Position numbers and translations under genes: made by a program
NCBI GenBank assembly: GCA_021234155.1
Contig: JAJEKV010000074.1
Location: 894,154 to 958,153 of the forward strand
Direction: 5' to 3'
Length of the DNA stretch: 64,000 nt
From: Isoetes taiwanensis
Taxonomy: Eukaryota > Streptophyta > Lycopodiopsida > Isoetales > Isoetaceae
The notes under the pieces: generated by a model
Told to the model about the DNA's origin: nothing
Seen by the model: only the letters and a program-made list of their open reading frames with translations
Database searches by the model: none
In this document: piece by piece, positions 1 to 12,536 of the stretch
Numbering within the stretch: the first letter of the stretch is position 1
Layout: each line of letters begins with the position of its first letter

Positions 1-225
1 ACGCCATGTTATACCTCTGCCTATTGAGATCTTGAGGCCTTGACCATCAATCGACCTCCATGGAGTCTGAGTCCGGGGTAGAGCCTCGTTTATGGTATAT
101 TGCTATGTATCATGTATTGTATTGTTATTTAGTTGAGGATGATGGATGGGCCACCCTTCGTGATGATATATTATTTTGAGTATATGATTCCCATAGAGGA
201 CATGGGATGAATGACACCTCCATGT

Positions 226-375
226 TCCTCACCCAGCACTTGGCCATCCCAAGTGGTCCGCGTTAGACGGAGGGCCCTTCTAATGTGATATAGTCGCCAC
301 GGGAGGGGAATTCCTGTGTTTATACGATGGGAGCATCGTATAGATTTTGGGAGCGTCACAACATGAATATGATGA
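226..375 (+). repeat. LTR-like dispersed repeat, copy 1
   Basis: This segment aligns by eye with the reverse complement of 56,090-56,245. Shared landmarks, in order, are a TGACACCTCC-like stretch, TTGGCCATC, GTTAGACGG, CCTGTGTTTATAC and GGGAGCGTCACAA. Both copies carry no credible coding sequence. The GC-rich blocks and spacing suggest part of an LTR or of a non-coding retroelement region, but I could not find element ends. A short piece of the same motif (a GTATTAGATGGAGAGCCCT-like stretch) recurs near 1,080. Confidence 0.45.
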
Positions 376-2690
376 ATGGGGAAATCCATCAGAAGCAGAT
401 GTCTTCCACTATATTAGAAGTTAGTCCCCATATGATAATATTATTAGTGGATGCACGTATCCTGGGATGTTTATGACAGCCTCTTTCATGGATACGCGGT
501 AATCTCTTTCATTATTTACGTGGTCTTCTCACCTCCAATTTTAGTCATTTGCCTCGTGTGCATTTCCTTCAACACATTCACTCCTTATTTTTTATCACAA
601 CATACATGAAAATGATGTATATTATTGTATTTTTCACAGCATTTGTAGAAATGCTGTAGATTATTGTATCTTTTCTGTTTTATAACTTTACTGTTCTAAG
701 ATAACAACCAGCCATTTTTAAGGACCCTATATTTGGGATTTTAAGAGGTATATTTTTTCTGTATCTAAATATGCTTAATGGAGGTTTGTTTGTGTAGTGT
801 TGGATTTTGAAAGGCTGCAAAATGGGTGGCTAAAGTACGTGATTGCACTATTGGATGCGCATCCAGACTAGTCTTATTAAAGACAAGCATGTGTGGTGGT
901 CATTTCGGAGAAGGAGGGAGACATGAGCATCTTAGAGACACGGTGTCATGTTATGCCTTCTTAGTACAAACTATGGAGCAAACTCTGGCGCAAGATAATC
1001 TATCAGGACAACGACATGAAATTGTAAGCTCCAATGTGTCGTTTGAGACTTGATATTAGATGATTCATCTAATGTCAAGCGTATTAGATGGAGAGCCCTA
1101 TGGATACACACATACATAGTCAGATGAAGAAACGGCTTATAACAAGTACTCCCACCAACATTTGTTTGAAAACTTTTAGAAAACATCGTGTGATGCATAT
1201 GACATGAGGCGTCATACCCCTAGCTTCATACCCATAGCTTGAACGAGCCTGTAAGTATCATATTTGGCATAGAACGGAACAATTTTAGGAACGCCAAGCC
1301 TTAAAAAATGAGTATGACGAGCTCATTAACACAGAACGGAACGGAATGGAAATTTAAAAAAACCACTTAAAATGATCAGAAACATTGAAATCTATTAGAA
1401 TATGACCTGCAAACATAATATTTACAACAACAAATTCTTAAAATTCATAAAATGTAGACTGTTACTTATTCAGTATTTGTTTCTTTGTTCCTGTATTTCA
1501 GAATGCGTTCGTCTAATTTTTTTTTCAAGCTCACAAAACTTATGCTTAGTTGAGTGAATCTTAGAAGTATTATTTGAATTCGATTAGAGAAGAAGATTTA
1601 AGGCAAGAGCAACTAAACGCTATACAAATCCCACTACTCTAAAACGAAATGACAACATCTTACCTGCTAAAATCCTGTTGAAATCTTGGGCTGAAATCCT
1701 GCTGCAGAAGTGTGGAATCAGAAGTGCGCAAGCCCATTCCAGATCGGTTTTCCTTTTTAGATCCCAATTTAGGTCTTTCCAAAAATCGGATGCCTTATTT
1801 TTTGGTGGTCAAATTAGGATATGGCATTCTTGCCTCAGAGAACGACTAAATTTTGGGGCAAAACGCTGCTGAGAAAGGTGTTCTTGCCAGGGAATACGAC
1901 ACACCAGCACGACAAGCTTCCCAACACGGCGTTCTGCCGTTCTAATGGCATGGAACACCGTTCTATGCCAACTATAATAAGTATGCATCTGCACATTGGC
2001 ATCTACACATCTTCCTTGTCAGATCTTTTGTGTTGGCTCTTCTTCTTAGATCGACCACTTATAGTGCAGCATCTGCAGTTAGACTTACTTCATATCAATT
2101 ACTGTCATTGGAGTTCTTCAATGCACTTTATGGTTACTTTTGCTATGGTATGATGCTCTTTGTACATCCTATACACCACTGTTGAATGCACCATACTCAT
2201 ATTTCCATGTCTTGATTTGGACTTTGACTCAGGCTAGTCAATACTCGACAAAGGGTTTGCAACGAGGGCATGAAACTCTAAAAGAAGCGACAAATTTGAA
2301 GGATTGCTTTGCGATTGTCACCACTGTCAGTCAAAGGGTTGTTGCAACAGCTGCCTCTGCAGTATGGTTGTTTCCAGATGAGCTTGCTCAAAATTATTCT
2401 GAGCCAAGTCTAAACAAGTATTCGATTAATTTAGTACCTTCTTTTGATTTGCTGTTGTTTTTGTATTAGTTTTTCTTGCTGGGCCTTTGTTTTGTGGGTG
2501 TCAAAAAACTGTATCTGATGAGAACAGGCACCGTGCTGCTTTCCAACAAGTGTTGAAGGAGATGGACAAGTGGTACTGTCTCATTTGAAAAGTGGCAGTT
2601 GTTTTGCTATTGTCCATTGACTGCAAAAATATCTGGAAAAAGTGGCCTTAATGTAGAGGGGGGCAAATAGTTTTCTCATATGCAATGACG
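376..2690. other. no gene recognised
   Basis: AT-rich sequence with only short open frames, none with a recognisable domain or codon pattern. The open frame around 2,140-2,469 on the plus strand has no motif I can name. No RNA gene or tandem array was seen. Confidence 0.5.
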
Positions 2691-2698
2691 TGGCTCTG

Positions 2699-2740
2699 TA
2701 TCAAATCCCCCTGGAACCCCTTGTTATTTTGCTACATATT
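2699..2740 (+). repeat. 42-bp direct repeat, left copy
   Basis: This 42-bp segment starts TATCAAATCCCC and ends GCTACATATT. It recurs at 3,135-3,176 with about two mismatches. The two copies bracket a SINE-like insert. They are longer than a normal SINE target-site duplication, so a local duplication is also possible. Confidence 0.6.
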
Positions 2741-3036
2741 CTAAACGAGGTGCACTGGACTACCATAGTCGTCGAATTTGTCGATCCTAGGACTAGATCA
2801 TGTTGGGGCCGTGAGCACCCCTCGTTTAGCTTATAGTCATTTATGATTGGAGGCTCCTATTATTTTGAAATATGAAATACGCTTTCGCATAAGATTTTGA
2901 GGGAATATCGAACCTCTATACGGCTTTGCCTAAGATTTTAGAATATGAAATGCGGGGGCTTGAACCTCTACCAAAATAACTCAATATCCTAATAAGATTA
3001 CTTTAACCAATATACCCAGTGAGCTAATGTGATTAT
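2741..3036 (-). mobile_element. tRNA-derived SINE (family 1)
   Basis: Read on the minus strand, the segment has an A box (TAGCTCACTGGG at 3,026-3,015) and a B box (GGTTCAAGCCC at 2,966-2,956), the internal RNA polymerase III promoter arrangement of a tRNA-derived SINE. Behind the B box the body contains an imperfect tandem copy of about 50 bp, which repeats a B-box-like GAGGTTCGA near 2,913. The distal end forms a hairpin: CTAAACGAGG at 2,741-2,750 pairs with CCTCGTTTAG near 2,819-2,829. A diverged copy lies on the plus strand at 37,970-38,115. The element boundaries are uncertain. Confidence 0.55.
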
Positions 3037-3134
3037 TTTTTTATCTTGAATCTATGTTTTTTTTATAACAACCCATTAAATTGTTTTAGGGATATATAGT
3101 CTATGGTTTCAGGAATTGTTATTTTTTACATCCA

Positions 3135-3176
3135 TATCAAATCCCCTTGGAACCCCCTGTTATTTTGCTACATATT
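3135..3176 (+). repeat. 42-bp direct repeat, right copy
   Basis: Right-hand partner of 2,699-2,740. Together they flank the family 1 SINE. Confidence 0.6.
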
Positions 3177-3543
3177 AACTTGGGTGCGTAGACATAGACT
3201 AGCATTTTATAGAGGAAGGCACATACCTTGCAACTCTAGTAAGAAAAAACTAATGAGGATTTTCCAGATACTGAAGAGTCTCACCCATAAGAGGCAGACT
3301 CCAATTTCCCGTAATTAGGAAGCTTTCCCTTTAGCATCCTTGGCTTCAACTTATTTATCCTTAAAATGATACATGCTATTATATTGCGACAAGCATCCAT
3401 TGTTCCCACATCATCATGACCATCATTCATGTTGCGCATGTGCTTAAAGGTATGTTCAAACAAAATGTTGTTACTAATGTGTTCGAAGAAATGTAGTCCC
3501 TCCAGTGACAAAGTAATGCCATAAAGTCAATAATGGTCGTCCA

Positions 3544-4480
3544 AAGACCCAACGACATTGGCAGCTAGATGGGGTTTTAACGATTGCAGCTTGTTATGAT
3601 TCTGGTCATCTTTTGTCATGGGAGGCTTTTCAGATGAGATTTCTGTTATACAGATGGGATCGGCAAATCTGGGCTGGGGTGGCTGATTTTTTGCCATCCA
3701 TTGTGCAGCAACCACATGCTGATGTGCCTATTTGGATATGTGATACACGTGTTAAGCTAGAAAAATTTGTTTCTTCCACGTACAGGCTGCTTTTGGATTG
3801 TGAACCTCTCCCCCAATCCCAACACTGGCATCTTCAGGTTCCTCAACCATAGTGGAAAAGTGTTTGGATGTGGACATGGGATAAATTGCTCCACCCTAAA
3901 GTGTCAGTGCTGCGATGGCAAATTTTCCATTGATGTGTTCGAGTGAATGTCTTGGTTCACAAGATGAATCCTAGAGTGTCAGATCGTTGCCCTCTCTATG
4001 GCCAACGTATTGAGACTATTGAACACTGCTTCTTCTTATGCAATCATCTATGGCTTGCTTGGGCGTGGTTGTTCACTCTTTTCAATGTGTCTCTCACTAG
4101 CCAGGAGATCCTACTTGCACTTTATCCCCTTGTTTGGCCGAACTTGCGTAAGCAGGCATTTCATCTTGCTTCTAGTTGGATTTTGTGGTCTATTTGGCAG
4201 AGGCGACGTTTATGTATTTTTCAAGGTGCACACATCTCTGATCAGCAGTTTCTTCATTATGCTCAGCAGAAGATCACTAAAGCTTATCATTGCTCATCTC
4301 TAGCTGATGATAAAAAAAAAGATAATTTTGCAAATGTATTTACGGTGTTCTTATGCATAGACAGGTGCTTGTGCCTAGTTGGGTCAGCCTATCCACTAGG
4401 GTTTTATTTCTGTCTGTGTATTGTGTATTGCACCTTTGTTCTTGTCAATAAAAAGAGTCTCACGTCCTTCAAAAAAAAAA
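3544..4480 (+). mobile_element. 5'-truncated LINE with target-site duplication
   Basis: The 3' portion of a non-LTR retrotransposon. Two frames carry the end of ORF2: a stretch near 3,619-3,850, then 3,943-4,470 with the zf-RVT signature CPLYGQRIETIEHCFFLC. The frames are broken by stops, so it is dead. The end is an AATAAA-like signal at about 4,449 followed by poly(A) at 4,471-4,480. The flanks repeat: AATGGTCGTC at 3,532-3,541 and again at 4,479-4,488. This duplication, 5' truncation and tail are what target-primed reverse transcription leaves. Its 5' sequence matches the family members at 18.3 and 19.6 kb. Confidence 0.85.
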
Positions 4481-4868
4481 TGGTCGTCTTAAAAAAGTTC
4501 ATATTGTAATACCGCATAAAGTGATAAAGATCTGACATCAAAGCAGTTCTTGATAGAAAATAACATATCCTGCTTTTATTTTAGATGGAGTATTATTGTC
4601 AACCCCAAAACCAAATAATTCTTTATTTTTATAGGCTTGAAATACTTCCTTTTTTTTTTTTTTTTGAAGAACTGTGTCATCAATATATTAAAAGAATGGT
4701 AATGTTACAAAGCAAGTGAGGAGGAAGGAGAACTGCCCTAAAGAGACAGCGATACCTCGACACTCCACAACAAACTCACAGAAAAACTGCAACTCTACTG
4801 CTGTACAAACTGACCATCACCATCTACAATACCCAAGAAGTCCCGCCAAATGGCAAACTTCCGCTCTA

Positions 4869-7800
4869 CTACTCCTGGGAACACCAGAAAGCTTTGAAAT
4901 AGCTTGTACCTGAGTCGAGGAATCGAGAGAGGCCGCAGTCGCTTGAATCCCCGAAAGATCCACAACCACCGCCTAAATCAGCCACACACCAACCAAGCCA
5001 CGACAGATGCAAGGCTTTTTCGCCGCAAGAGCTGCCAAGCACCGGGATACACATGAAGCAAGAATGGCGGCTAGTCAATCTCACTTGAAACAGAGCCCTA
5101 ACCCAATCCCAGGCAGCCTGCAAGTGAGGGCATAAAACCAGACAATGCTCCACAGTCTCACGATGAAGGCCACAACAAGGGCAGAGAGGGCTCACACCCG
5201 GCCTAAACCGACTCACAAGGGCATTCACCCTGATACAGCGGTGCACCACCTGCCACAGAAGCACCCTAACCTTCGGTGGGGGAAGTGAGCTCCATGTCCA
5301 CGTCCAAACCGAACGCCATCGAGAACCCGGAAGCTGCAGAGACCACTTGCATGAAGGGGCAAAGGTGTCATGAATAGCCAATTGCACGGTAAGAAGACCG
5401 CACAAAGCAAGAAGACACAACATCCGGATGAACCTTCCAAACCTGCACCACCACATCATCCTGAGGGACTATAGGTATGTGTAGCGAATACTCCCCGCCA
5501 TGTGCTCCCAGATAGCCTGCCACGCCTCAAAAAGCGAGCTCGAAGAACTCCCACGGGCTAGGCCGACCACCCCAATACCACTCCTCCAAGGTGAGCACAG
5601 CAGAAGCCTCCAACGGCATCGTCCAGCATGCACAATGGCAGCCAAGGGCAAGTGCGCAGGGGGTAAAGGAACCCACAAGAAAGGAGAAGAGTGGTGATAA
5701 ACTGAGGCATAATCTAGCTGGAAGAGCACACGCACATGATCCCAAGCCCGCAACACTCCTGTGAGAAAAGGGGATGCATGTGGGAAAGGCCGGAGACCAT
5801 ACAACAGTGCCCAGGGCAACTCCACATGCACAGACGGCTTCCCAAATGCCACACAATGGCGAAGAGACTGCAACAACAGCGCCGCACCAGGAGAAGATGC
5901 TCCATCCTGCAGAATGCTCCAAACAAACTTGGAGACCAACACCTTACTATGCAGCGCCAAATCCAGAATGGCCAAGCCCCCATCCTCCCGGGGGCGGAGA
6001 CACTTCCACCAAGCCACTTTAACAACCGCCCCTTCATCATCCCCGCCCCACACAAAATTTCGAACAATCTTATCCAAAGCCTGTATCTTACCCTCAGGAG
6101 CTAGCATCGCAGATGCTGTATACACATGAGTGCTACAAAGTACTGACTTGGCAATAGTGATCCTACCTGCCATGGACAACTTGCTACCCTTCCACCAATT
6201 GAGGTGTTTCTGCAACCCCTGCAAAATCTCATCCCACACCCTCCCCATGGAAACATCCCTCCAAAGGGAATACCCAACAGCTTAGTACACACATTACCTA
6301 GAAGCACCTTCCAAGGGAATGGAGCCAAACAAGGGGGAGGCGGAGTCAGCTGGGCCCATAATGCGGAGCACTTACCCCAATTCGTGAGAATGCCCGAGGC
6401 CAAAGAGAAAGTATCCAACAAACCCTTCACATTCTCAAATTCCTCTCTTACGCCACCAAGAAGAGGAAAGTGTCATCTCCAAACCGGTTAATAATCTGGC
6501 GGCTATCATCCCCGCATCCGAAGCCCATCCACCACTCCCTCCTCCACCGCAGCCAAAACAATCGGGACAAAGCCTCCGCCCACAATCGTAAACAAAAACG
6601 GTGCCAAAGGGCACCCCGACGCACCCTCGCCTAAGGAGAAAAAGGCGGGGGTTCACCCCGCACACACCACCGTAGCCCGTGGCCGACCTATGCGTTTTCA
6701 TGATCGTCTCTATAAAGCGTGGACCACAGCCCAAACGCTAACATCATGGCGATAAGAACTCCCAACGGACACTATCGTAAGCTTTGGCAAAGTCAAGCTT
6801 AAGATAGGCAATGCCTTGCCCTGTTCTTTTTCGGCCCAATAAAGGCCCCTCATAAGGCTGCGGCAACATTAGTCAAAATATTCCTCTCTGGGGACAAACC
6901 CGGATCGCACCTTACTAATGGAAGAAGTCAACACCGGCTTCAACTTCTCCGCCGGGCTTTTCGCCCAATAATCTTATACACAGAGGGACAACAAGGAGAT
7001 AGGCCTCCAATCATTAATAGTAGAAGGTCAAACCTTAGGAATCAAGGAAATGCATGCGGTATTCAAGATCCTATCCATTTGAGAAGACCGCAGCAACTCA
7101 AGGTACACCTGGTACACCGACTCACCAGCCCACTCCCAATAAGTCCGAAAGAACTCCACCGGGGATGCCATCCGGGCCAGGACATTTATCCTTGGCCATG
7201 CACATATATGTCACGCCTAAATCCTCTCCGGAGAGCTCTGCTCCAAAGCTCTCACTGGTTGGTGAGGTAATAGATAGATTAACAGACCCCCAAAACAAGC
7301 TCCTGCATCTCCTGCTCATAGGGAAGAGTCTTGTGTCTTGAAAAAACACGAGAAATGGGCATGCACATACCTCACCGCAAATCGTTGTGGGATCCTCCAA
7401 AGTCGGCCATCGAGGCAAAGCAAGGGACGCCATAGATCTTTATATCGCCCCGCCCTAGGCGCTCACGAAGAACAAAGACGAACTTGTGTCCCCCTCCTTC
7501 AACCAGGTAAGGGCTGCCTTCACACGTGCCTCCCGCACTTTAACCTGCTCCAGAGCAACAATACGCTGCAACACTGCATTCTCCCTAATGCCATCAGAAG
7601 GCTGCGCCCGAATCCTCTCCAACTCCTGATAGAGACCATGCAACTCCTGCCGCTCCTGCTGCACACGCTGCCTACCAAAGACCTTGGCAAAACGCTTCAC
7701 CCTGGCCAAGGCAGTCACCATACCAGACATACCCTTCAGAGATGAAAAGGTATCAAGCCACAACTCCTGGCACTGGGCCGAGAAATCCGCATCAGCCAGA

Positions 7801-8578
7801 AGCCGGGTGTTCAAACGGAACACCGTCCTAGAGGGCCGAGAGGCAACTGCACCCTGACTGGACAAAACCTGAGGGTAATGATCAGAAATGGAGGTAGACA
7901 GAATGTTACTCCGGCGCAAAGAGGGCACACCATCCAGTGCGCATGGGGAAGCATAACACCGGTCATGCCTAGCATACGCCCGGCCCGCACCAATCTGCCT
8001 ATTACAATAGGTGAAAGACAAGTCCCCAGGGACCTCAACCAAGGCCAAATCCTGCAACAAACGAGACCACTGGTCCCTCTCAAACCCATGCACAACCTGG
8101 GTTCCAGAACCAGAGCGATCCTCTACTCGCTCTACCATATTGAAGTCCCCTAACAACAACCAAGCGACCTGCAACCCACCAAGGGCTCGCAACTTATTCC
8201 GAACTGTGGCCCATAAAGCACCCCGCTGAGAAGGCTGATTAGGGGCATAAACATTAACAATCCCCCACTCTTGCCCTCCCTCCAACCACTTAATGATTGC
8301 CCACCGACCAAACCACATGCTCACGCAGAGTACGCGTGACTTGCACATCCATCCTCCAAGCAATAAGAGTACCCCCTCTAGTCCGCCCAGAAGAAGAAGC
8401 AATAGAGGCAAATTGCCTACCAACCATATTCATGAGCCTAGACATATCACCCCTGTGACACTTATGCTCCTGAATGCAAACAATATCGGGGCGAATCGCC
8501 GAAGTGCCAAAGAAACACAGCCCTCTTACTACTAGAGGACCGCACCCCCACATTCCAACTAAGGATCGACCTATTCAT
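4869..8578 (-). pseudogene. LINE ORF2 (endonuclease-RT-zf-RVT), broken
   Basis: ORF2 begins at the ATG at 8,578 and would encode about 1,230 residues if intact, the usual size for plant L1-type ORF2. The endonuclease (EEP) shows WNVG, IQEH, NVYAPN, LLGDFN and SDH, between about 8,560 and 7,850. The reverse transcriptase shows KCPGPDGIP near 7,180, motif A LDFAKAYDSVRWEF near 6,760-6,800, and motif C as FGDD at about 6,470-6,487 where YADD is usual. A C-terminal zf-RVT (CPCCGLHRETVEHCLVLC) lies near 5,180. Several frameshifts (around 8,540, 8,300, 7,440-7,120, 6,430-6,250 and 5,460) split it into separate frames. In life the protein nicks the target and copies the element RNA into the genome. 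Confidence 0.85.
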
Positions 8579-9018
8579 CCCGGAAGGAGAAGTGTCCAGC
8601 CCCACATGCCTACCCACCCGGGCCATCAGCCCCACTCCACGAGTCATCATCTAGAGCCAGAGGATTAATCACAGCAATATGACCCACAACCGCTCTATGT
8701 GAGATTCCACTTCCCACACGTGTTGGAAGTCCCCCAGGCACCTCCATAGAGTCATGGGCAGCACTAGTCTCTACCTCCACCCGGGCTGCTCCAGCCACCT
8801 CATGCTCAGCACATACCGCTACCGGGACATCCCCACCGGGGATCACCCGGCCCCTCCCACGCCCCGTCCTCGGGACCTAGCCACAACCAAATCATCCGAG
8901 CCCTCCCCCGAGCCACCATGTCCCCTAGCCCGCCATCCAATGGGCGGCCCGGCCCGAAGCCTTGCCCGGCCTCGTCCCACACCACCTCTCCCAACCACGC
9001 CACCTCGTCCAACTCCAC

Positions 9019-10334
9019 TCACTGCACCACGCGAAGTCTTGTGTCACGTTGCCTGTGAACAGAGGAATCCCGGGCCCTTGCATAAGCACCCGCAACCCCT
9101 ACCACATCACAACCACCAGCATGATCATCAACATGGTCAGATGGTAGCACAATAGATGGAAACATCCGCCGGATCTCAGAGCCATTCAAAAGCTTCAATC
9201 GGAAGAGAAAATGCCAGGGACCACTATGCACTGGAAGAGAAGTGGGCACAGGCTGCAAAGCAGGCAGAGCAACACAGATCTTGGGGACCTGCACAATAGA
9301 ATGAGCCAAATATACACCCAGGCCATTAGCCATAGAAACCAAGAAAGCAGGCACCATCAAATCAGGAGGAAGATCCTGAATCTGGAACCAACACGGGATT
9401 TTAACCGCTGTCAATGAACTGGTGGACATTGCCGGAGTATAATACTGATACAATACATAAGATTCACCCAAAGTATCCACCCCTCGACTAACCAATTGCC
9501 TCACGGAAGACTCAGCCTCAAACATGATTATGAAGAAATTATTTGGTAGGAATTTCAGAGACTGATACTTGGGCAAACCAATCCGCCTCAGATGTCCGGC
9601 AAGCCAAGAGCTAAACCTCCTCGTGTCCAATATGTAACCCGTGAAGTAGCCCAATGCCGTAAATGAAACTAGATTCTCAATGGTCTGAACATGTCTGGTA
9701 TGATCAATATCTATCCATGGAGTCTCTGCAAGAGTGCTGCGCAGTCAACAGCAGTGATGATCCTCCACAAATTTCGTGAGCCTCTTGAACACGGGCGGCC
9801 CTACACTCGAGCCTTGGCGCTTGATCCAATCTGAAACCACGACCGAGTGATGCGAAAGCAACAGTGTCATTGCTCGCCAAAGCCCAAGACAGAGTTAGGG
9901 CTGCCGCCTGCATCCCTGAGAGGTATCCAAAGGCAACCCAGAGGCACATATCGGCTACATGCACCCTAGAAGAGGGCGATCACCCGACAGTGATCCCATC
10001 CCAAGCACGGGGAAGAGGGCATCACACATCCGGGCCAAAGGGGCATGCTTGATGGGATCAAGACCGAGTCTCCAAAACACAATCATCGGGGTCTCGAATT
10101 ATATTGAGAGGAAGAGCAATCCACATACCTCTCAACCGAAGGGGATTCCAAGAGCTCCCTCATCTCTGCCACCAATTGCATGCCACTTCCTACAGCCCCT
10201 GCCTCTTCATGCATGCCGAGACCCCCGCCCTTCCCCTTTACTGGAGGATTCTTCCTCCTCGCCATCTCCCTTGGCTTCAGCCCCAAGCCATGAGGCTCAA
10301 TCGATCCCCCATCAGCCTGTCTGGCAGGAGCCAT
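9019..10334 (-). pseudogene. LINE ORF1 (gag-like, DUF4283), broken
   Basis: ORF1 probably starts at the ATG at 10,334, upstream of a basic, Gly-rich N-terminus that includes PVKGKGGG. The clearest domain is at 9,654-9,250: a DUF4283-type fold with aromatic and hydrophobic spacing as in plant LINE and gag proteins, including WFQIQDLPPDL and the segment ending in NGLGVYL. A region near 9,960-9,700 belongs to the same protein in another frame, so frameshifts are present. ORF1 products of this type bind the element RNA. A zinc knuckle was not clearly visible. Confidence 0.65.
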
Positions 10335-10539
10335 GACATCCGAACCAGTCCGGAAATCAGCTGTTTGCGGCAAAAAACCACATGCAAAACAGCTGATGCT
10401 ATACACACCGGAAAGAGCTCGGAACAAGCTTTCCGACGAGCCTAAGCACGCCAAAATCTGACACCAGATAAGAGAGATATCGCCGATCAAAGTTTCACCG
10501 TCTGAACCCCAACCGTCCAATTCCGCTTGGAAATACTTC

Positions 10540-11412
10540 TTGATACAAAGAACCTCAAGGCCATGTATATTTACAAATCTCAGAGAATTAAATAAATCAA
10601 TGCAACTAGAAAACGGATACAAGATAAAACGAGAAAGCCTATTTGTTGAACTGGAGAGCTTAACAGATGCTACTTACCTTTAGAAGATTATCTTGGAACG
10701 GTGATAACAGATCCAAATTCATCAACATGAGTTTAGCCAGTGTGGGTGCCCAACGCATCCATGGTCAGACTAATGAAGTTCATCCTCGGCCAGACCAATT
10801 AGAGAAATGGAATGAAGAACTGAAAGGGAATAAAAAGATTATACATAAAATGGAATGAACGCGGCCGAGATACAATTTTTAACGCCATGGCTTAGACAAA
10901 ATATGCTCAAATAATGGAAATATGCCTCTTGTAGTTTGGCCCTTCTACGTGGCTTCTGTGACTGAAAAAACTTGCGAACATAAGTAACAACATCTAGAAT
11001 GTAACAATCACTTGTCGAAGTTAGAGTTGGATCATGCATGAAGTGAAGGAAGTGCGAAATCATGCAGGATGCAGGAGAGGATAAATGAAGAGAGAAAGGA
11101 TATTCGATGTGTTTTGGAGAAAGGCTGAATTTTCAAGAGTTGTTCTATTTCAAAATCGTTGGATTGAAAAATAGAAGATTTTAAACATAATGACATGTCA
11201 CAAAAGCATGATATGGCACGCCACATGGATAGGCTAGGATTTCGAGATTTGTCGTTTTTTTTTTGGGGAGCCGCTAAAAGTTCTTAAAATATTTGTTACG
11301 TTTCAAAATAACAAGCCCTTAAAACGTTCATAAAAAGAGACCTTGTGTTCAAGTCTCTAAAGTCTGCCATATGTCCTCATGGATGATGCCAATATGGCAT
11401 GATGTAAAAATA

Positions 11413-11483
<71 letters not shown>

Positions 11484-12536
11484 AAAAAGTTTGTTACGTC
11501 TATGGCTCTCAAAGTTTGTTAAAAATAACGAATAAAATAATATAAGCCCTGAAATCAATATAAGCTTCTTTATTTCCGTTTTCATTTTTAGCTACATCTT
11601 TTAAAAATTGCTTCTTCTTCTTCTTCTATATTTATATAAACTCTCAATGGTTCGACACGCACAAAAAACCCTATTTTTGAATAAAACTTTTTCCCCTCCC
11701 AAAAAAAGAAAACTTGTAAAAATCATTTATCAATGTAATGGCAAGCAAGAGCCATCTCCAAAAACTTAAAAAACAAAAGAGCTATCTCACCTTTAGCTCT
11801 GAATGTGGGATTGTGCTCTTGCTATGATGTTAATCTCATTGATATTAAATCGTCCAATTATAAAGATGCATCTTTCTTGGAAAAAGTAAAATTTCATTAG
11901 AAAATAGATTCTGTGTATCCTAAAGCTTTCAAAATTTTCTACAAATATAACCTAGCAAGAAAAGACTTGATTAGAGTGAGAAATTTAGGCAACAACTTTA
12001 AGAAAATGGCTTGGGGAATATGGCCTCCATTTTTTGCCAAGCTTCGATGGGTATTTGGATGAGTGGCACAAGGACTTCTGGGCATTGAAAACCTCAATTA
12101 CAGAACTAGATACCCTCAAATCCTAATTCTGTTGTGCTTGGCCATGGAAGAAGCACAACACTAACGCACACTAATATTAATGAAACGCATGTACGCTAGA
12201 AACCACCCCAAACCAAACACCATTGTATCACGCAACATGCACCTTACAACATTCATATGATCATTTAAGGTTGTGATATTTACACACATACCATGTGCAT
12301 ATATTGATCTTCCACACTGGATCAAAGCTCATTTAGAAAAATCAATGGTAATTTTACAAAGTTTTTTGTGGAGTCTAGATTTTTATGCATAGACCAATCC
12401 ATCGAAATCAGGAAACAGGATCAAATGAAAATGATTTAAGATTGCAGGGAATCTACATCAAGTAACAGCTTTCGTGCATCAGGGAATAGGTGAGGAATTT
12501 TTTTTCCCGAATCATGTCAGGAAGCCGTAGTTAGAT
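10540..12536. other. intergenic, with tetranucleotide array
   Basis: AT-rich spacer between the LINE and the PPR gene. It holds the (CTAT)n array listed separately, a TTC-rich run near 11,610 and nothing else I can support. The last few hundred bases form the 5' region of the PPR gene; no convincing TATA box was fixed. Confidence 0.5.
11341..11482 (+). repeat. (CTAT)n microsatellite on a retroposon-like tail
   Basis: About 17 CTAT units run from 11,413 to 11,482. Directly before them is GATGTAAAAATA, the same kind of junction that precedes other simple repeats in this window (near 32,540, 33,855, 38,615 and 62,400). Upstream, near 11,350, is a weak B-box-like TGTTCAAGTCT followed by CTGCCATAT, both shared with the SINE at 58.4 kb. 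The array is therefore probably the tail of a truncated retroposon. Confidence 0.6.

Larger units (their letters stand above)
4649..10529 (-). mobile_element. near full-length LINE (non-LTR retrotransposon)
   Basis: A minus-strand LINE of about 5.9 kb. In order it holds a GC-rich leader, a gag-like ORF1, ORF2 with endonuclease, reverse transcriptase and zf-RVT, a very short 3' region, and poly(A), seen as the T-run at 4,650-4,665. The 10-mer GAAATACTTC lies at both flanks (4,639-4,648 and 10,530-10,539) and is the likely target-site duplication, which would make this a full-length insertion. Frames in both ORFs are interrupted, so it cannot move on its own. It is much more GC-rich than its surroundings. 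No RNase H domain is seen at the C-terminus. Confidence 0.85.
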
